The notes under the pieces: generated by a model | Database searches by the model: none | Told to the model about the DNA's origin: nothing | The model's input: only the letters and a program-made list of their open reading frames with translations | In this document: positions 32,279-40,492 of the stretch, one piece after another | Layout of the letters: each line of letters opens with the position of its first letter | How positions within the stretch are numbered: position 1 is the first letter of the stretch | Program-made: the position numbers and the translations under genes | Assembly: GCF_000015725.1 (NCBI RefSeq) | Contig: NC_008825.1 | Span: 682,001 to 746,000, forward strand | Length of the DNA: 64,000 bases | Direction of reading: 5' to 3' | Source of the DNA: Methylibium petroleiphilum PM1 | GTDB lineage: Bacteria > Pseudomonadota > Gammaproteobacteria > Burkholderiales > Burkholderiaceae_C

Positions 32279-32992
32279 TCAGGCGCCGACGCGCGACAGC
32301 ACCCGCACCACCACCTCGCGGCGGAGCCGGAAGCCCAGGCGCTCGTAGACGTGGCTGGCGGCGCGGTTGTCGTGCATCACGTGCAGGAAGGGCTGCTCGC
32401 CGCGCGCGAGCTGCTGCCGCAGCAACCGTGCCATCAGGCGGTGGGCGAGGCCGTGGCCGCGGTCGTCGGGATGCGTGCACACGCCGCTGATCTCGCGGAA
32501 GCCGCCGGCGCCCATGCGCTCGCCGGCCATGGCGCGCAGCCGCTCGCCGTCGAGGCAGCCGTAGTACGCGCCGAGCTCCACGGTGCGCGGGCCGAACGGC
32601 CCCGGCTGCGTCAGCCCGACCAGCGCCAGCATGCGCGGCACGTGCGCGGCACCCAGCCGCTCGGTGCCCGGAGGCAGCGCCGGCTCGGGTGGATCGTCGG
32701 CATCGGCCGGGGGCGGCGCCGGGCCGTCCCACACCATCTGGTGCATGGTGGACTCGGCCTCGATGCGCCAGCCGGCCGGCGCCGGCCCGGACCAGCCGGC
32801 GCAGTACAGGGGCTCACCGCTGGCGCAGTGCGGCGCCAGCGCGGCGAAGTCGGGGCGCTGCAGGTCGGCGAACCCAACGATCGGCGAGAAGCCCGGCGCA
32901 TAGCGCCGCGCCGTGTCGCCACCGACCGACCAGTGCGACTGCGGCCCGGACAGCGTGTGCCAGGTGATGTTGTCCAGCAGGCCGGCGTTCAT
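32279..32992 (-). CDS. GNAT family N-acetyltransferase
   Basis: A 237-residue acetyltransferase. The acetyl-CoA-binding motif is clear in the C-terminal half: EISGVCTHPDDRGHGLAHRL, then HVMHDNRAASHVYERLGFRL. The N-terminal ~110 residues are a less conserved domain, as in the FR47-like subgroup that acylates amino-acid-type substrates. The substrate is unknown. It starts 13 bases after the LysE-type exporter gene, so the two may be co-transcribed. Confidence 0.88.
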   Translation of the reverse strand: MNAGLLDNITWHTLSGPQSHWSVGGDTARRYAPGFSPIVGFADLQRPDFAALAPHCASGEPLYCAGWSGPAPAGWRIEAESTMHQMVWDGPAPPPADADDPPEPALPPGTERLGAAHVPRMLALVGLTQPGPFGPRTVELGAYYGCLDGERLRAMAGERMGAGGFREISGVCTHPDDRGHGLAHRLMARLLRQQLARGEQPFLHVMHDNRAASHVYERLGFRLRREVVVRVLSRVGA

Positions 32993-33005
32993 GGCGCGGT
33001 GCGGC

Positions 33006-33629
33006 TCAACGCGACTCCGACAGCGCGAGGTTCGCGCCCAGCCCGGCGAAGCAGCCGGCGAAGCCGCGGCGCAGCCAGTCCTGCACCCGCGGCGACTCGA
33101 GCACCACGCCGCGGAAGGCGTCGGCCAGCAGCCCGTAGACGACGAACACCGCGAAGGTCATCGCCATGAACACGCCGCTGAGCACCAGCATCTGCGCCAG
33201 CGGCGACGCGGCGTCCACGGCCACGAACTGCGGCAGGAAGGCCAGGAAGAAGATCGTGAGCTTGGGGTTCAGCGTGTTCAGCAGCGCAGCCCGCGTGACC
33301 AGGCTGCGCATCGGCAGCGGTGCGGCGGCGGCGGCCCGGTCGACGGCGAACGCCCCGCGGTCGCGCCAGGTGGCCCAGGCCAGGTAGAACAGGTAGGCGA
33401 CCCCGGCGAACTTGAGTGCCTGGAACGCGAGCGCGCTGGTGTGCATCACCGCCGACAACCCCAGCATCGAGGCCAGCAGGTGCGGCACGATGCCCGCGGT
33501 GCAGCCCAGCGACGCGTAGACGCTGGCGCGCCGGCCCTGCGCGAGCCCGGTGGACACGGTGAACACGACCCCGGTGCCGGGGATCAGCACGACGATGAGC
33601 GAGGTGACGAGGAACTGCAGCGTGATCAA
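33006..33629 (-). CDS. LysE/RhtB family amino-acid exporter
   Basis: A 207-residue inner-membrane protein with about six hydrophobic segments. The family hallmarks are PGTGVVFTVSTGLAQGRRAS near the N-terminus and LLNTLNPKLTIFFLAFLPQFV in the middle. Such proteins export amino acids or homoserine lactone-like molecules. The start is TTG at 33629, supported by AGGAGA 7 bases upstream. It precedes the GNAT gene. Confidence 0.9.
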   Translation of the reverse strand: MITLQFLVTSLIVVLIPGTGVVFTVSTGLAQGRRASVYASLGCTAGIVPHLLASMLGLSAVMHTSALAFQALKFAGVAYLFYLAWATWRDRGAFAVDRAAAAAPLPMRSLVTRAALLNTLNPKLTIFFLAFLPQFVAVDAASPLAQMLVLSGVFMAMTFAVFVVYGLLADAFRGVVLESPRVQDWLRRGFAGCFAGLGANLALSESR

Positions 33630-33662
33630 GCGTCGGTCTCCTGGGCGTGGTCTTGTTCGTCG

Positions 33663-34082
33663 TCAGCCGGGGCAGTGCTTGTCGCCGGGCGCGCGGCGGT
33701 AGAGCGTGAATTCGGCGTGCGTGTCGAGGTCGCGGTAGCGGTGGGTGAGCGCATCGATCGCAACGATGTCGGTGCAGTAGCGCTGGCCCGGGCGCAGCCA
33801 GAAGTTCTCGCTCGCGGCAGTGACGGTGTAGCACATGCGGGCGCCGCTGATGTCGACCCGGCCGGCGCCGTGGAAGGGGCGTGGGTCGTCCTCGGTGCGA
33901 CCGCAGGCCTCGAAGCGGCCATCGGCATGGAACTCGTCCCAGGCCCAGCAACTGCGCCCGCCGTCCTCGGAATTGCACCACAGGCCCAACAGGGCGCGGT
34001 GCAGCGTGGCGTCCTGCGCCGCCGACGGCAGCGGGAACAGCGGCAGCAACATCGACAACAGCAGCAGCTGCCACCGCACCAT
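33663..34082 (-). CDS. Hypothetical exported Cys-containing protein
   Basis: A 139-residue protein with a strong signal peptide (WQLLLLSMLLPLFPLPSAAQ) and a mature part with several Cys (GLWCNSEDGGRSCWAW, CGRTEDD, RMCYTV, RYCTD and the terminal CPG). An even pattern suggests disulfides in the periplasm. It resembles small lipocalin-like secreted proteins but I cannot assign a family. ATG 34082 gives a good signal peptide; ATG 34160 would add 26 residues. Confidence 0.7.
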   Translation of the reverse strand: MVRWQLLLLSMLLPLFPLPSAAQDATLHRALLGLWCNSEDGGRSCWAWDEFHADGRFEACGRTEDDPRPFHGAGRVDISGARMCYTVTAASENFWLRPGQRYCTDIVAIDALTHRYRDLDTHAEFTLYRRAPGDKHCPG

Positions 34083-34222
34083 CGCCCGCCGCCGCGTCGG
34101 CACGCGGGACCCTGGCGCGGAGCGCGGCCACATCGCGGCGGACGGTCGGATCGGCTTCATCGGAGGGTGGCGTTGTAGAACATGGCCGGTGCCCGAGGCA
34201 AGTGCCGGCTGTCTGCTGGCCA

Positions 34223-34645
34223 TCAGCGGGCCGGCCTGCCGCCGCCGCGCAGCCGCGCGGCCAGCAGCGGTGCGAACATCGTGAAGACCAGCACCGCCGG
34301 CCACAGGTTGCCGTCGCGGAAGCGGTACGCGGCCAACAGCTCGGGCCAGGACCTGCCCTGCACCATGCGGCCGAAGCCGAACTCTAAGCCCAGCGTGAGC
34401 AGCAGCCAGAGCAGGCCCATGCCGAGCCATTGTGTGCGGTCCAGCGGGCCCAGGCGCGGGATGCAGGCGAGCGCCACCGCCAGGATGCACGCACACAGCA
34501 GCAGGCCGCTCAGCACCAGCGCGGCCGGCAGGCCGAGGCGAGGCACGAGCACCAGTTCGCGCAGCCCGCCGTTCAAGAAGGCCAGCGCCAGGATCGCCAG
34601 CCAGGCGAGCAGGGCGCCGCGCAGCGGCAGGCGGCGCGCGGGCAT
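34223..34645 (-). CDS. Four-helix membrane protein, unknown
   Basis: A 140-residue protein with about four hydrophobic segments (LLAWLAILALAFLNGGLREL, AALVLSGLLLCACILAVALA, LGMGLLWLLLTLGLEFGFGR, AVLVFTMFAPLLAARL). It is not recognised beyond membrane-protein character. It follows the monooxygenase-domain gene in the minus-strand run with a 15-base gap. Confidence 0.72.
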   Translation of the reverse strand: MPARRLPLRGALLAWLAILALAFLNGGLRELVLVPRLGLPAALVLSGLLLCACILAVALACIPRLGPLDRTQWLGMGLLWLLLTLGLEFGFGRMVQGRSWPELLAAYRFRDGNLWPAVLVFTMFAPLLAARLRGGGRPAR

Positions 34646-34660
34646 TCGGCCGCCCCGGCC

Positions 34661-35284
34661 TCAGGCGAACAGCCAGCGCCGCAGCAGCCGGGTGTAGCGC
34701 GGCATCACCACCCAGACCATCAGGCTGACCACGATGCCGGTCACCGCCAGCATCGTCAGCGGCGGGTGGCCTGCCAGGCCCAGCGCGCTCAGCACCGGCG
34801 CAACGAGCAGCGGCACCAGCAGCACCAGCGGGTAGATCGCCGACCACGTGACCAGCGCCTGCTTCCAGCGCACCGGCAGCCGGGCCTTCGCGCCGGCCGG
34901 CGTGAACCAGAAGTCCAGCCCGCTGCGGATGAAGAAGTCGTCGCCGCTCTCCAGCAGCGGGGACACCGCCTCGATCAGGCGCTTGCGGTCGGCCGAGGCC
35001 ATCCAGGCCTGCAGGTGCTCGCAGGTGTCGAAGCGGATGATCACCGTGAACGTTTCGGTGAGTCCGGGGATGGGGCGGATGACGTGCCAGTCCAGGTGCC
35101 CCGGTGCGGCCCGGCTCAGCGGGGCGATCTCGGCCATCCAGCGCTCGTAGTCGGCCTGGCGGTCGTGGCGCACGCGATGGCTGATGACGGCGGTGGCGCC
35201 GGTGTCGTCTCGGGCGCCGGCGTCGGCGCCACCGTCGGCGCCACCGTCGGCATCGGGACAGGCAGGCGGGGTGTCGCGGCTCAT
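34661..35284 (-). CDS. Antibiotic biosynthesis monooxygenase-domain membrane protein
   Basis: A 207-residue protein. An acidic Gly/Ala leader (DADGGADGGADAGA), coded by a 12-base tandem repeat, is followed by an ABM ferredoxin-like domain (about 35-120: SHRVRHDRQADYERWMAEI, TVIIRFDTCEHLQAWMAS). Two C-terminal membrane helices follow (IYPLVLLVPLLVAPVLSALG and AVTGIVVSLMVWVV). This ABM-plus-helices form is known as an uncharacterised family, possibly a haem- or quinone-handling oxygenase. The start at 35284 is chosen as the first ATG with plausible context. Confidence 0.82.
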   Translation of the reverse strand: MSRDTPPACPDADGGADGGADAGARDDTGATAVISHRVRHDRQADYERWMAEIAPLSRAAPGHLDWHVIRPIPGLTETFTVIIRFDTCEHLQAWMASADRKRLIEAVSPLLESGDDFFIRSGLDFWFTPAGAKARLPVRWKQALVTWSAIYPLVLLVPLLVAPVLSALGLAGHPPLTMLAVTGIVVSLMVWVVMPRYTRLLRRWLFA

Positions 35285-35327
35285 GGTGGGCGGGTGTGGC
35301 ATCGGTGGAGGGGTGGGCGGCCGGCGC

Positions 35328-35621
35328 TCAGGCCTTGGGCGCCAGCAGGAACGCGAGCCCCAGTGCGGCCATGCTCGCACCCAGCGCCCAGCGTGTGGTG
35401 GGCGACTCGCGCGACAACCGGCCGCGAGCGAGGCCCATGCACACCAGCCCCGCGATGAGCGGCGACAGACCCAGCAGCCACAGCGACACGCCGCTGAAGA
35501 CGAACTGCCGCGGCGGCTCCCGCGTGGGCAGCGCGACCCCGCCGCCGAACAGCACGACGAGACCCAGCGCGGCCAGCGCGGCGCCGAACAGGTAGGTGAT
35601 CAGCAGGGTGGGGCGCAGCAT
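35328..35621 (-). CDS. Small three-helix membrane protein
   Basis: A 97-residue hydrophobic protein with three membrane segments (LITYLFGAALAALGLVVLFG, SLWLLGLSPLIAGLVCMGLA, WALGASMAALGLAFLLAP). I do not recognise the family. It is one of three short membrane-protein genes at the start of the minus-strand run. Confidence 0.65.
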   Translation of the reverse strand: MLRPTLLITYLFGAALAALGLVVLFGGGVALPTREPPRQFVFSGVSLWLLGLSPLIAGLVCMGLARGRLSRESPTTRWALGASMAALGLAFLLAPKA

Positions 35622-35687
35622 GGTGCGGATGATGCCGTCACCGCGGGCAGAACGGCGCCGGAGGCACCGAAGACCCGTTGCCCGCCA

Positions 35688-35906
35688 TCAGCGCCCGCGC
35701 CGGACCTGGAAGGCGCCGAGGCCCATCAGGGCGACCGCCGGCCAGAAGCTGAAGAAGAACAGCAGCCCGGGCCCGATGGGGTTGGGGTTCGGATCGGGCC
35801 ACAGGCCCACCGCCGCGAGCAGCACGATGGCGAGCAGCGGGCTCCAGCCCAGCACGGCCAGCCAGAAGCCGATGCGGAACCAGCGGTTGGCGAGGTAGGT
35901 GCGCAT
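35688..35906 (-). CDS. Small two-helix membrane protein
   Basis: A 72-residue protein with two hydrophobic segments (FWLAVLGWSPLLAIVLLAAV and LLFFFSFWPAVALMGLGAF) separated by a Pro/Asn turn (WPDPNPNPIGP). The family is not recognised. It is the first gene of the minus-strand run and is divergent from the DUF2946 gene across 77 bases. Confidence 0.65.
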   Translation of the reverse strand: MRTYLANRWFRIGFWLAVLGWSPLLAIVLLAAVGLWPDPNPNPIGPGLLFFFSFWPAVALMGLGAFQVRRGR

Positions 35907-35971
35907 CGATCGTTCACGTCGACATGACTTGCATCATGACGCGCAGTATCGGGCGGCTCGCCCTCCGTGCC

Positions 35972-35977
35972 TACAAT
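35972..35977 (+). promoter_or_regulatory. TACAAT -10 element, probably leaderless start
   Basis: TACAAT ends 6 bases before the ATG of the DUF2946 gene. A start site about 7 bases after a -10 would fall on the A of the ATG, so the mRNA could be leaderless. No clear -35 is seen. The same spacing occurs before yqgE. Confidence 0.4.
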
Positions 35978-35983
35978 GCCTCG

Positions 35984-36394
35984 ATGACCATCGGCCGCCG
36001 GCTCCGAGCCCTCACGCTGTGGATCGCGTGCTGCGCGATCCTGCTGGGCGGACTCGCGCCGACGCTGTCGCATGCGTTCGCCGCCGACGTTCCCGAGGGC
36101 TGGGTCGAGATCTGCAGCGTCACCGGCTCGAAGCTGGTTCGTGTCGATGCCGGCGACACGCTGGGTCCGGATGCCGCGGACCCGTCGGACCCGGGCGAGT
36201 CGCGTGCTCATGCGCTCGAGCATTGCCCCTACTGTTCCACGCACACGACCGTGCCCGGACTGCCGCCCGCCGCCCCGGCAGACCTGGTCCTCGACGCGCG
36301 GGAGCATCACGTTCCCGCGCTGTTCCTGGCCGCGCCGCGAACCCTGTTCGCCTGGGCCATTGCCCAGTCCCGCGCTCCCCCTCTGAAGACCTGA
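35984..36394 (+). CDS. DUF2946 family exported protein
   Basis: A 136-residue protein with an N-terminal signal or anchor (LTLWIACCAILLGGLAPTLS) and the HCPYC motif in EHCPYCSTHTT that marks DUF2946. Such proteins often accompany TonB-dependent receptors and copper genes, and the Cys/His motif may bind metal in the periplasm. ATG 35984 is chosen because the 20 residues before it are not conserved and a TACAAT box lies just upstream. It is the first gene of the putative copper/metallophore operon. Confidence 0.82.
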   Translation: MTIGRRLRALTLWIACCAILLGGLAPTLSHAFAADVPEGWVEICSVTGSKLVRVDAGDTLGPDAADPSDPGESRAHALEHCPYCSTHTTVPGLPPAAPADLVLDAREHHVPALFLAAPRTLFAWAIAQSRAPPLKT

Positions 36395-36501
36395 ACGTCG
36401 AACCCCGGCAACGCGGCGCGTGAGCGTCGTGTTCCGGCCTTGCCTTCGTTCACCCGCCCGCGGTCAGTCCGGCCGCCCTGGCGATCTTCAGGAGTTTCTC
36501 C

Positions 36502-36606
36502 ATGTCCTGCATCGAACGCGCGCTGCGCGCGATGACGCACTTCAACATCGGTGCGTCCCTGGCTCTGCTCGTCTGGCTGGCGGACCGTTCCGGCGTGCTG
36601 CCATGA
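36502..36606 (+). CDS. 34-residue membrane protein
   Basis: A tiny open frame encoding MSCIERALRAMTHFNIGASL and then LALLVWLADRSGVLP-like residues to the TGA at 36604-36606. AGGAG at 36490-36494 stands 7 bases before the ATG, and the stop overlaps the next ATG (ATGA), which argues that it is translated. It has one short hydrophobic segment. Its function is unknown; it may form a complex with the next protein. Confidence 0.6.
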   Translation: MSCIERALRAMTHFNIGASLALLVWLADRSGVLP

Positions 36607-36815
36607 GAACGCGCAGCTCCATCGAAGACCTTTACTGGCAGGAGCTCGGTCCCGTGCTGCGCTCCATGGTGGGCCCGGGTGTGGTGCTGGCTGCCGTGTG
36701 CGCGGCAGCGTTCACCCTGGCCGGTGCCTCGCCACACAGAGCGAAACCGCCCGTGTCGCCGGTCCTCCAGCTCCACATGCTGGTGTCCCTGCCCGCAGCC
36801 TTGCCAAGCGCTTGA
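36603..36815 (+). CDS. 70-residue single-pass membrane protein
   Basis: A small protein with a charged start (MRTRSSIEDLYWQELGP), one membrane segment (GPGVVLAAVCAAAFTLAGAS) and a Pro/Leu-rich end. It overlaps the preceding 34-residue gene by 4 bases, so the two are co-translated. The N-in topology and Pro-containing tail (HRAKPPVSPVL) recall very small inner-membrane partners of transport systems, but I do not recognise it. The TonB receptor gene begins 65 bases later. Confidence 0.6.
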   Translation: MRTRSSIEDLYWQELGPVLRSMVGPGVVLAAVCAAAFTLAGASPHRAKPPVSPVLQLHMLVSLPAALPSA

Positions 36816-36880
36816 GCGATGCCTCGCGGGCGCCGTCGAGCGCTGCTCGCCGAGGTACCAACTTCTCCAGAGACGAACCC

Positions 36881-39031
36881 ATGAACCGCCTGCATCGTGT
36901 TTCCCCGCTGACCTTCGCCTGCCTCGCCCTGGCTGCCCATGCGCAGTCCGAACCGCCTTCCCAGGTCCTGCCGCCGGTCCAGGTGCAGGGCCAGCGCGAC
37001 GACTACCGCGCCCCCGAAACCACCACCGGCAACCGGACGTCCACGCCGTCGCTCCAAAGCCCTCAGAGCGTGCAGGTCGTGCCGCGCGCCGTCATCGAGG
37101 ACCAGAACGCACTGAACCTCGCCGAAGCGCTCCGCAACGTGTCCGGCGTGCAGTTCGATTTCGGGTTCAACGGGACGGCCATGCCGCTGGTCGTGCTGCG
37201 AGGCTTTCCGAGCGTATCGATGACCGCCATGGGGCCGATGTCGGGCAGCTCGACCTACTACCTGGACGGCACCAAGGTCACCGGCGTCCCGATCAACATG
37301 GCCAACGTGCTGGCCGTCGAGGTGATCAAGGGGCCGTCGAGCGTCCTGTACGGGCGCGCCGAACCGGGCGGGCTGGTCAACGTGGTCAGCAAGCCGATCA
37401 GCGTCGTGCCCGCCATGAGCCTGGAGCAGACCGTCGGGGAGTACGGCCTGTCGCGCACGGCGGTGGAGGCATCCGGCCCTCTGAACGAGGAACGCAGTCT
37501 GCGTGGCCGGGCGTCCGCCTCGTACTACACGGCCGATTCCATCCGCGACTTCGTCGAGGACAAGCTCGGCGCCTTCGGCGCCAGCCTGAGCTGGCTGCCC
37601 AGCGCGCAGACCACCTTGACGGGAACGCTGGACTACAGCCACCAGCGCTACCGCACCGACTACGGCGTGCCGGCCTTGGGCGACCGGCCCGCCGATCTGC
37701 CGTGGTCGCGGCAGTTCAACGACTCGCCGCAGCTCTCCAGCAGCAAGACCACCACCCTGAAGCTGGAAGGCGAGCACCGCCTGTCCGAGGCCTGGCAGCT
37801 CAAGGGCAAGCTCCTGACCCTGCGCAGCGACACCTCCGAGATGGACATCTCGCCCTATCGCGCCGACTACGGCATGGGCATGACGCCCGACGCCACCTGC
37901 CCGGGCACGGGCAATCCGCTGTGCCGCTACTACTTCTACGTGCGACCGGACGGGCGCTACCGGCTGGACCAGTTCAACCTCGACCTGATCGGCAAGATCG
38001 ACACCGGCGGGATCCAGCACACCGTGTTGCTCGGCGTCGATGCCTACAGCGGCCGCAAGACCGGCACGACCTACTTCCAGCAGATCGGCTCGGTGGACAT
38101 CTACACGCCGGCGCTGGGCAGCACGCCGCCGCTGGACCTGGGCATGTCCATGCCGATGGACATCGAGGATCGCAACCGCTGGACCAGCATCTACGTGCAG
38201 GATCAACTGGCCCTGGGCCAGGGCGTCTTCCTGACCGCCGCGTTGCGGCACGACCGCACCAGCGCCATCTACGCCGCCCCGGGCACCGAGCCCAACAAGG
38301 CTTCGTTCACCACGCCACGACTCGGTGCGGTCTGGCAGTTCGCCTCCAACCAGTCGATCTACGCCCAGTACCAGGACGCCGTGTCCGCCAACAACGGCCG
38401 GGACACGGTGACCGGGGCCGCTCTCAGCGCCGAGCGCGCCAGGCAGTTCGAGATCGGCCACAAGATCGACTGGCTCGACGGCAAGCTCAGTTCGACCCTT
38501 GCGGCGTACGAGCTGACCAAGCGCAACCGTGGGGGCTCGGTCCCGGTCGCGACGCCGCCCTTCTACAACACCGTCACGGTGGGCGAAGCCCGCTCCCGTG
38601 GCGTCGAATGGGATCTTTCGGGGCAGGTCTCACGCAGTCTGTCGCTGATCGCCTCCTATGCCTACACCGACACCCGCGTGCTGGTCGATCCGACCTACCA
38701 GGGCAAGAAGCTGGCCAACGTGGCGCGGCATACCGGCAGCCTCTGGGCGCGCTACGCCATCGACAGCCAGTGGAGCACGGGTGCCGGCGTCTTTGCACAA
38801 GGTCAGCGCCAGGGCGATACGGGCAATACCTTCCAGCTGCCGGGGTACGGACGGGTCGACGCCATGCTCGCCTACCGCTTCGCGCTGCAGGATGCCCGGG
38901 CCGCGCTGCAGTTCAACGTCGACAACGTGTTCGATCGCAAGTACTACACGGGCAGCCATCAGTTCGTGGCCGACTGGGTCAAGCTGGGGTCACCGCGGAC
39001 AGTCAAGGCGACGCTGCGGCTGGATTACTAG
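36881..39031 (+). CDS. TonB-dependent outer-membrane receptor
   Basis: A 716-residue siderophore-type receptor. It has a signal peptide (MNRLHRVSPLTFACLALAAH), a plug domain with QSVQVVPRAVIEDQN, NVSGVQFDFGF and VIKGPSSVLYGRAEPGGLVN, and a 22-strand-type barrel that ends in the outer-membrane aromatic signature (TVKATLRLDY). It resembles ferrichrome/ferrioxamine-type receptors, but the neighbours point to copper. A copper-binding metallophore is therefore possible. It is followed after 12 bases by a DJ-1-like lipoprotein gene, whose ribosome site overlaps its TAG stop. Confidence 0.93.
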   Translation: MNRLHRVSPLTFACLALAAHAQSEPPSQVLPPVQVQGQRDDYRAPETTTGNRTSTPSLQSPQSVQVVPRAVIEDQNALNLAEALRNVSGVQFDFGFNGTAMPLVVLRGFPSVSMTAMGPMSGSSTYYLDGTKVTGVPINMANVLAVEVIKGPSSVLYGRAEPGGLVNVVSKPISVVPAMSLEQTVGEYGLSRTAVEASGPLNEERSLRGRASASYYTADSIRDFVEDKLGAFGASLSWLPSAQTTLTGTLDYSHQRYRTDYGVPALGDRPADLPWSRQFNDSPQLSSSKTTTLKLEGEHRLSEAWQLKGKLLTLRSDTSEMDISPYRADYGMGMTPDATCPGTGNPLCRYYFYVRPDGRYRLDQFNLDLIGKIDTGGIQHTVLLGVDAYSGRKTGTTYFQQIGSVDIYTPALGSTPPLDLGMSMPMDIEDRNRWTSIYVQDQLALGQGVFLTAALRHDRTSAIYAAPGTEPNKASFTTPRLGAVWQFASNQSIYAQYQDAVSANNGRDTVTGAALSAERARQFEIGHKIDWLDGKLSSTLAAYELTKRNRGGSVPVATPPFYNTVTVGEARSRGVEWDLSGQVSRSLSLIASYAYTDTRVLVDPTYQGKKLANVARHTGSLWARYAIDSQWSTGAGVFAQGQRQGDTGNTFQLPGYGRVDAMLAYRFALQDARAALQFNVDNVFDRKYYTGSHQFVADWVKLGSPRTVKATLRLDY

Positions 39032-39043
39032 GAGAAACTCGCA

Positions 39044-39937
39044 ATGCTGCATCGCCTAGCGCCGCCGCTGCTGGCCATCGCCCTGACCGGCTGCGGCGAC
39101 CGTGCCGTGCCCGAGGTACAGCCGCCGCCGATCGAGAGGCCCTCATCGGCAGCCGACGCCGAGTCGAGGGCCAGCCTGCCCGCGCAGATCACGCCCGACA
39201 ACCACTCGATGGTCATGGATGCCATCCTCGGCAAGCCCAGGCATGCGGTGGGCCAGATCGGCATCCTGGTCTACGACGGCGTCAACGACCTGGACTTCAT
39301 GGGCCCCCGCTACGTGCTGGGGCAGACCGGCGCGAACACCCGCCTGATCGGCCTGAAGCCCGGCCCGATCAAGACCGTGACGGGCGTCCAGGTGGTGCCC
39401 GACGCGGTCATCGACGAAGTCACCCGGCTCGATATCCTGATCATCCCCGGCGGCTTCACCGGCACGATCGAGGCGGCTTACGACGACCGGGTGCTGGACT
39501 GGATCCGCACCATCGACAAGGGGACGATCTACACCGGGGCGATCTGCACGGGTGTCTGGATCCTCGGCGCCACCGGTCTGCTCGAGGGCCGGCAGGCCGT
39601 CTCGCACTGGTACCGCGAGGAAGAGTTCCTCCGGAAGTACAAAGCCATCCCGGCGAACAAGCGCTACACGCACGATGGCAAGTACTGGACATCGGCCGGC
39701 GTGACCGCCGGCATGGACATGTCTCTCGCCCTGCTGAATGACAACTGGGGCGAGCGCTACACGCAGGGCGTGATGCTGGACATGGAGTACGACCCGGCGC
39801 CCCCCATCCAGGGCGGGAGCCCGGCGAAGACCAGCTGGCTCGTCGAATGGATGCTGAAGACGATGTACGACGCCGGCGTCGACCCGCTCATCGACCGGCT
39901 CGAGAAGCAACGAAGTGACAGAGCCGCCTTGAAATGA
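39044..39937 (+). CDS. DJ-1/PfpI (isonitrile-hydratase-like) lipoprotein
   Basis: A 297-residue protein with a lipobox (LTGC at residues 14-17), so probably periplasmic or outer-membrane anchored. After a linker the DJ-1/PfpI domain runs from about residue 70, with ILVYDGVNDLDFMGP, LDILIIPGGFTG and the nucleophile Cys in TGAICTGVWILGATGLLEGR, then AVSHWY. This form is closest to isonitrile hydratase (InhA) and the ligand domains of AraC-type regulators, but it has no HTH. Catalysis outside the cytoplasm would be unusual. AGGAG lies 8 bases before the ATG. The gene is between the TonB receptor and copper genes. Confidence 0.88.
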   Translation: MLHRLAPPLLAIALTGCGDRAVPEVQPPPIERPSSAADAESRASLPAQITPDNHSMVMDAILGKPRHAVGQIGILVYDGVNDLDFMGPRYVLGQTGANTRLIGLKPGPIKTVTGVQVVPDAVIDEVTRLDILIIPGGFTGTIEAAYDDRVLDWIRTIDKGTIYTGAICTGVWILGATGLLEGRQAVSHWYREEEFLRKYKAIPANKRYTHDGKYWTSAGVTAGMDMSLALLNDNWGERYTQGVMLDMEYDPAPPIQGGSPAKTSWLVEWMLKTMYDAGVDPLIDRLEKQRSDRAALK

Positions 39938-39985
39938 CGACCATGCCTCACCAGAACTCCGAGGCAGCAACCCAGGAGACCCTCG

Positions 39986-40429
39986 ATGACATCCATACCG
40001 TTGAAACTCGCCGCGGCGGCCTTGTGCATGACCGTGCTCGTCGGGCCGGCCACGGCCGCCGACAGCACGGACCAGCGCCACGTGCGTGAGGTGCTGATGA
40101 GCACCTTCGACAAGCCCGAATCCCGGCTGCAGGTCGACCCCGTCGTCGTGCAGGGCGATCACGCGATTGCCGGCTGGACGCAGGGCGAACGTGGCGGGCG
40201 CGCTCTGCTGCGGCGCCATGGTGGCGCCTGGCAGATCACCGCCTGCGGCGGCGACGGGCTGAAGGACGCGACGACACTCGTCGACGCCGGCATCCCGGCG
40301 GCTGAAGTAAAAACCCTGGTGCAGACCCTCGGCGCCGCGGAAGCCCGGCTTCCGGCCGCGCAGCGCGCCAAGTTCTCCACCTTCGACGGACTGATGCGCA
40401 TGAACGCGCAGGGAACGCATTCGCATTGA
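39986..40429 (+). CDS. Copper-uptake-associated exported protein
   Basis: A 147-residue protein with a signal peptide (LKLAAAALCMTVLVGPATA). The mature part has GRALLRRHGGAWQITACGGD and LKDATTLVDAGIPA, the pattern I know from small proteins annotated as copper uptake system-associated, which sit beside PCuAC. A C-terminal HSH and a single Cys could bind copper. AGGAG lies upstream of the ATG. The assignment is from memory of the family and from context. Confidence 0.75.
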   Translation: MTSIPLKLAAAALCMTVLVGPATAADSTDQRHVREVLMSTFDKPESRLQVDPVVVQGDHAIAGWTQGERGGRALLRRHGGAWQITACGGDGLKDATTLVDAGIPAAEVKTLVQTLGAAEARLPAAQRAKFSTFDGLMRMNAQGTHSH

Positions 40430-40437
40430 AGCCGACG

Positions 40438-40460
40438 CCCACGCGCAAGCGTTGCGTGGG
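40438..40460 (+). repeat. Small inverted repeat between two copper genes
   Basis: Arms CCCACGC (40438-40444) and GCGTGGG (40454-40460) flank a 9-base loop, just after the stop of the copper-associated gene. No T run follows, so it is more likely an mRNA-stabilising or attenuating hairpin than a terminator. Confidence 0.4.
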
Positions 40461-40492
40461 ATCTTGAATCCAACCTACCGAAAGGATCTGCC

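Noticed and set aside
35726-36310. A 194-codon minus-strand frame opposite the DUF2946 gene
   Set aside because: The signal peptide and HCPYC motif on the plus strand are convincing; the antisense frame has no recognisable feature.
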